Positions 61,233 to 64,000 of a stretch of 64,000 nt of DNA are shown piece by piece (the first letter of the stretch is position 1; the number at the start of each line of letters is the position of its first letter). The notes under the pieces were generated by a model. It searched no databases. It worked only from the letters and a program-made list of their open reading frames with translations, and was not told the DNA's origin. This stretch comes from Parafrankia sp. EUN1f (lineage in GTDB: Bacteria; Actinomycetota; Actinomycetes; Frankiales; Frankiaceae), in the NCBI RefSeq assembly GCF_000177675.1, contig NZ_ADGX01000009.1:36525-100524 (forward strand), read 5' to 3'. The position numbers and the translations under genes are program-made.

Positions 61233-63869
61233 TCAGGAGCACGGCGGGTCGAAGGTCAGGTCCCGGAAGTAGGCGTGCCACTCCTGCGTGGTGATCTGGT
61301 TCGCCGGGTCGGTACAGGCGCGCTGCGCGAGGGCCTCGGGGTCGATCGTCCACAGCCTCGCCGACGTGTCGCCGCTGACGGAGACGACGGTCCGCGCGTC
61401 GGGCAGGAACAGGGCCGCGTTCACCGCCTTCGCGTGCCCGCGCAGGTCGGTGAGCGGCACCGGGCTGGCCGGCACCGAGACGTCGGTGAGCCGCACGGTG
61501 TCGTCCTCGCTGGCCGAGATGAGCAGGCCGCCGTCCGGGCTGAACCCCACACTGGTCACCCCTCCGAGGCCGCCGGGAGTGGAACCGAGGTCGGCCGTGC
61601 CCGTCGCCCGCAGCGCCCACAGGTGCACGGACCCGTCGAGCCCGCCGGCGGCGAGCGCCGAACCGTCCGGGGAGAAGGCGACCGACTGCACCGTCCGTCC
61701 GGCTCCGGTGTCGCTCCCGGCACCGCCGCTGCCGCCACGCAGCGTCGCCGACACCGACGGCCGTGTCGGATCTGCGACGTCCCACAGCCGGACGGTGCCG
61801 TCGTCGCCGCCGAAGGCCAGCAGCCCGCCGCGCGGGGAGAAGGCGACTGACCGGATGCCGGCGGTGGCACCGTCCGCCGCCCAGCGCCGCAGTGGGTCGG
61901 ACGGGTCGGTGACGTCCCACAGGGCGATCTGGCCGTCATCGCCGCCCGACGCGAGGATCTCGCCGCTCGGGGCGAAGGCCACCGAACGGACCCGGTCCCG
62001 GTGGAACGTGATGCTGGCCCGGGAGGCGGGTCGCGCGGGATCGGCGACGTCCCACAGCCTGATGTCGCCGTCACCGACGCCGGCGGCGAGCAGGTCCCCG
62101 CCTGGGCTGAACGCGACCGAGTACACCCAGTCACCGACCCGCGAGATGGTGCCGGCGTGGACAGGGACCGAGCGGTCCGCGAGATCCCACAGCTCGATCG
62201 TTCCCGCGTCCGTCCCGGCGGCGAGCACTCTGCCGTCCGGGCGCAGCGCGGCGCTGAGAACACGAGTGCCGAGCGCGACCGCGAGCGGGTCGACATCCGT
62301 GGCGAACAGGCCGATCATCGCGCTGCGGGTGGCCATCGACCCAGGTGCCGCCTGGTAGGCCGCCAGCGCGAGCCTGCGTGCCAGCGCGCGGTCGTCCGAC
62401 TGCAGGCGCAGCGCCTTCGTCGCGACCTGCCGCGGAAGGCCGGCCGCTGCCGATTCGTCACGACGGGACCCGACGATGAGCACGACCGTGGCGACGATGA
62501 CCGCGACGACCACGGCGAGCACGCTGATCCCACGCCCACGCCCACGCCCACGGGCCCGCTGACGCCCAGGCCCAGGCCCAGGCCGACGTCCCGGCGCCGG
62601 CCTGCGGCCCGGGACGTCACCGTGGCCGCTCCGTGGGGCGGGGCCCGGGTGGATCACCGTCGGCAGGGTCACGAAGGTCTCCGGCGCGGACGGGCGAGCC
62701 GTGGCATCCGCATCCAGGTCGTTGTCCAGGTCGTGGCCCGAATCGTGCTCGATGTCCGGGTCCGGGTTCGGGCCCGCCGCGGGGTCCCGGCCCACATGCC
62801 GGCCCACCTCCGGGTCGGGCCGTGCGGTCGTGCCCGGCGGCGTCACCGGGGATCCCGGCGGTCCGGCGGCGGAGGGCGTGCGGGGGGTGACGGGCTCCAC
62901 CAGAGCCGTCACCTCGTCGAGCGGCGGTCCCACCGGCGGCTCGGACTCGATCATGTGCAGGTCGAGCAGCCGCGCGTAGAGCTGCTCGGCGGTGGGCCGC
63001 TCGTGCGGCGACCTGCGCATCGCGTCCTCGACCAGCGGCCGCAGGGAGTCCTCGAACCCGTCCAGCTCCGGGCTTTCGTTGACCACCCGATAGAGCAGCG
63101 TCGCCGTCGGCCCGCGACCGAACGGGTAGTGGCCGGTGGCGGCGTAGAGGAGCACCCCACCCCAGGCGAAAACGTCGGCGGCGGACGTCACCACATCGCC
63201 GCGGGCCTGCTCGGGCGCCATGAAGGCCGGGGTGCCCACCAGATGCTCCCGGCTGAGATCCGACGCCGAGTCGAGCGCCCGGGCGATGCCGAAGTCGATC
63301 ACTTTCGGGCCGAGCCGGGACAGCAGGATGTTGCCCGGCTTGAGGTCACGGTGCACGATCCCGGCCCGGTGGATCGCCATCAGCGCCGTGGACATGCTCG
63401 CGGCCAGCTGATGCAGCTCGGCATGGCTGAGCGGCCCGCGCGCCCGCACCGACTCGGCCAGCGTCGGCCCGTCCACGAACTCGGTCACCAGATATGGGAC
63501 GTCCCCGGTGACGTCGACGTCGAGCACCGCGGCCGTGCAGAACCGGGCGACCCGCCGCGCGCTGTCCGCCTCCCGCTTGAGCCGCGCCCGGAACTCCGGC
63601 CGGCTGGCCAGGTCGGTGCGGATCAGCTTGACGGCCACCTGGCGGCCGGCGGGGTCCACACCCAGGTGGACAGTGCCCATCCCGCCCGCGCCGAGGCGGC
63701 GCACCAGCCGGTACCGGCCGACCTCGGTCGGGTCGGTGGTTCCCCCGGGCCCGCCGGTTCCGCCGGTCGCCCGGGACGAGGACGAGCCCGCGGACGACGG
63801 ACGGTTCGGGGACGCCGGTGGGTTCGGGGACGCCGGTGGGTTCGGGGACGCGGAGGAACTCATCGTCAT
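61233..63869 (-). CDS. Membrane Ser/Thr protein kinase with C-terminal WD40 propeller
   Basis: The 878-aa protein has a cytoplasmic kinase (P-loop GAGGMG at 61-66, catalytic Lys81, HRDLKPGN with Asp175, DFG 192-194, GTPAFMAPE), a Pro/Asp-rich linker, an Arg/Gly stretch, one transmembrane helix (ISVLAVVVAVIVATVVLIVG, ~448-467), then WD40-like repeats (SVAFSPGGDLLAAG...IRLWDVADP and others) from ~510 to 850. The propeller would lie outside the membrane as a sensor. The N-terminus carries SPNPPA repeats. ATG 63869 overlaps the preceding gene's TGA, fixing the start. The substrates are unknown. Confidence 0.92.
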   Translation of the reverse strand: MTMSSSASPNPPASPNPPASPNRPSSAGSSSSRATGGTGGPGGTTDPTEVGRYRLVRRLGAGGMGTVHLGVDPAGRQVAVKLIRTDLASRPEFRARLKREADSARRVARFCTAAVLDVDVTGDVPYLVTEFVDGPTLAESVRARGPLSHAELHQLAASMSTALMAIHRAGIVHRDLKPGNILLSRLGPKVIDFGIARALDSASDLSREHLVGTPAFMAPEQARGDVVTSAADVFAWGGVLLYAATGHYPFGRGPTATLLYRVVNESPELDGFEDSLRPLVEDAMRRSPHERPTAEQLYARLLDLHMIESEPPVGPPLDEVTALVEPVTPRTPSAAGPPGSPVTPPGTTARPDPEVGRHVGRDPAAGPNPDPDIEHDSGHDLDNDLDADATARPSAPETFVTLPTVIHPGPAPRSGHGDVPGRRPAPGRRPGPGPGRQRARGRGRGRGISVLAVVVAVIVATVVLIVGSRRDESAAAGLPRQVATKALRLQSDDRALARRLALAAYQAAPGSMATRSAMIGLFATDVDPLAVALGTRVLSAALRPDGRVLAAGTDAGTIELWDLADRSVPVHAGTISRVGDWVYSVAFSPGGDLLAAGVGDGDIRLWDVADPARPASRASITFHRDRVRSVAFAPSGEILASGGDDGQIALWDVTDPSDPLRRWAADGATAGIRSVAFSPRGGLLAFGGDDGTVRLWDVADPTRPSVSATLRGGSGGAGSDTGAGRTVQSVAFSPDGSALAAGGLDGSVHLWALRATGTADLGSTPGGLGGVTSVGFSPDGGLLISASEDDTVRLTDVSVPASPVPLTDLRGHAKAVNAALFLPDARTVVSVSGDTSARLWTIDPEALAQRACTDPANQITTQEWHAYFRDLTFDPPCS

Positions 63870-64000
63870 CCGTCGCGGCCGGCCGTGGTGGAGGTGGAGG
63901 CCGCGACGCCGGGAGAGCGCCCGTGCCGCGGTGCTGCCTGCTGGTGCACGGCCAGGCCGCCGACGGCCAGGCAGAACAGCAACAACAGCGACGAGGGGGA
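63866..64000 (-). CDS. C-terminus of a membrane protein (cut by window edge)
   Basis: The last 44 residues of a frame enter from the right edge: SPSSLLLLFCLAVGGLAVHQQA (one hydrophobic helix) followed by a polar tail ending GRDG. The stop overlaps the kinase start in an ATGA, so the two are translationally coupled. The family cannot be told from the fragment. Confidence 0.6.
   Translation of the reverse strand, partial: SPSSLLLLFCLAVGGLAVHQQAAPRHGRSPGVAASTSTTAGRDG

Overview
The window is high-GC actinobacterial DNA with dense, often translationally coupled operons (many 4-nt ATGA/GTGA overlaps) and frequent GTG/TTG starts. It also carries mycofactocin-type and F420-type oxidoreductases, a DUF222/HNH protein and a Ser/Thr kinase fused to WD40 repeats. 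Together with the unusually high number of broken genes, this suggests a Frankia-like actinomycete. That assignment is inference, because no rRNA or other taxonomic marker lies in the window.

Layout. 0-4.75 kb: an amidase tail, a KamA-type radical SAM enzyme, and the murL-murD2 pair, which makes the D-glutamate of peptidoglycan by epimerising it on the nucleotide precursor. 5-10.1 kb (minus strand): three overlapping acyl-CoA dehydrogenases behind a TAAGCG-type operator, a SnoaL-like protein and a TetR regulator. 10.2-24.65 kb: a large catabolic island of unknown substrate. It holds a zinc alcohol dehydrogenase, a SnoaL-like protein, two beta-hydroxyacid dehydrogenases, three SDR-type or aldehyde dehydrogenases, two paralogous Rieske oxygenase alpha subunits each followed by the same unknown ~112-aa protein, a TauD-type dioxygenase, a 2Fe-2S ferredoxin, a carboxymuconolactone decarboxylase-like protein and an amidohydrolase lacking its HxH motif. 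A 20-bp operator occurs three times at the promoters of this island and very probably belongs to the local TetR gene. 24.7-33.2 kb: a mixed region with a Fic remnant, an MmyB-like regulator, an alcohol dehydrogenase, a mycofactocin-type SDR, a lipoprotein/TetR pair with two perfect palindromic operators, a glycerophosphodiesterase and an HNH protein.

33.5-52.5 kb: a pectin/uronate-type sugar-acid island. It contains a secreted pectate lyase with a C-terminal carbohydrate-binding-like domain, two LacI regulators, three Gfo/Idh oxidoreductases, an epimerase-family (uronate dehydrogenase-like) gene, an enolase-superfamily dehydratase, KdgD, a 2-oxoglutarate-semialdehyde-type dehydrogenase, glycerate kinase and sugar ABC transporter parts. 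Near-identical LacI-type operators lie upstream of several units. At least eight lesions (frameshifts, a 13-bp tandem duplication, internal deletions and deletion junctions) have broken much of the metabolic and transport core, while regulators, operators and the pectate lyase still read open. This looks like a recently decaying regulon.

53-64 kb: an alpha/beta hydrolase, remnants of a phosphotransferase and a P450, a TetR gene with a probable frameshift, an SDR, a SAM methyltransferase, an F420-type nitroreductase, an LLM flavin oxidoreductase, a DUF3298-like lipoprotein, and a kinase-WD40 receptor coupled to a membrane-protein gene that runs off the window.

Four copies of a ~50-bp intergenic hairpin (4.85, 24.71, 29.42 and 47.84 kb), all at gene 3' ends, form a dispersed repeat family. 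No tRNA, rRNA, CRISPR array or intact insertion sequence was seen.
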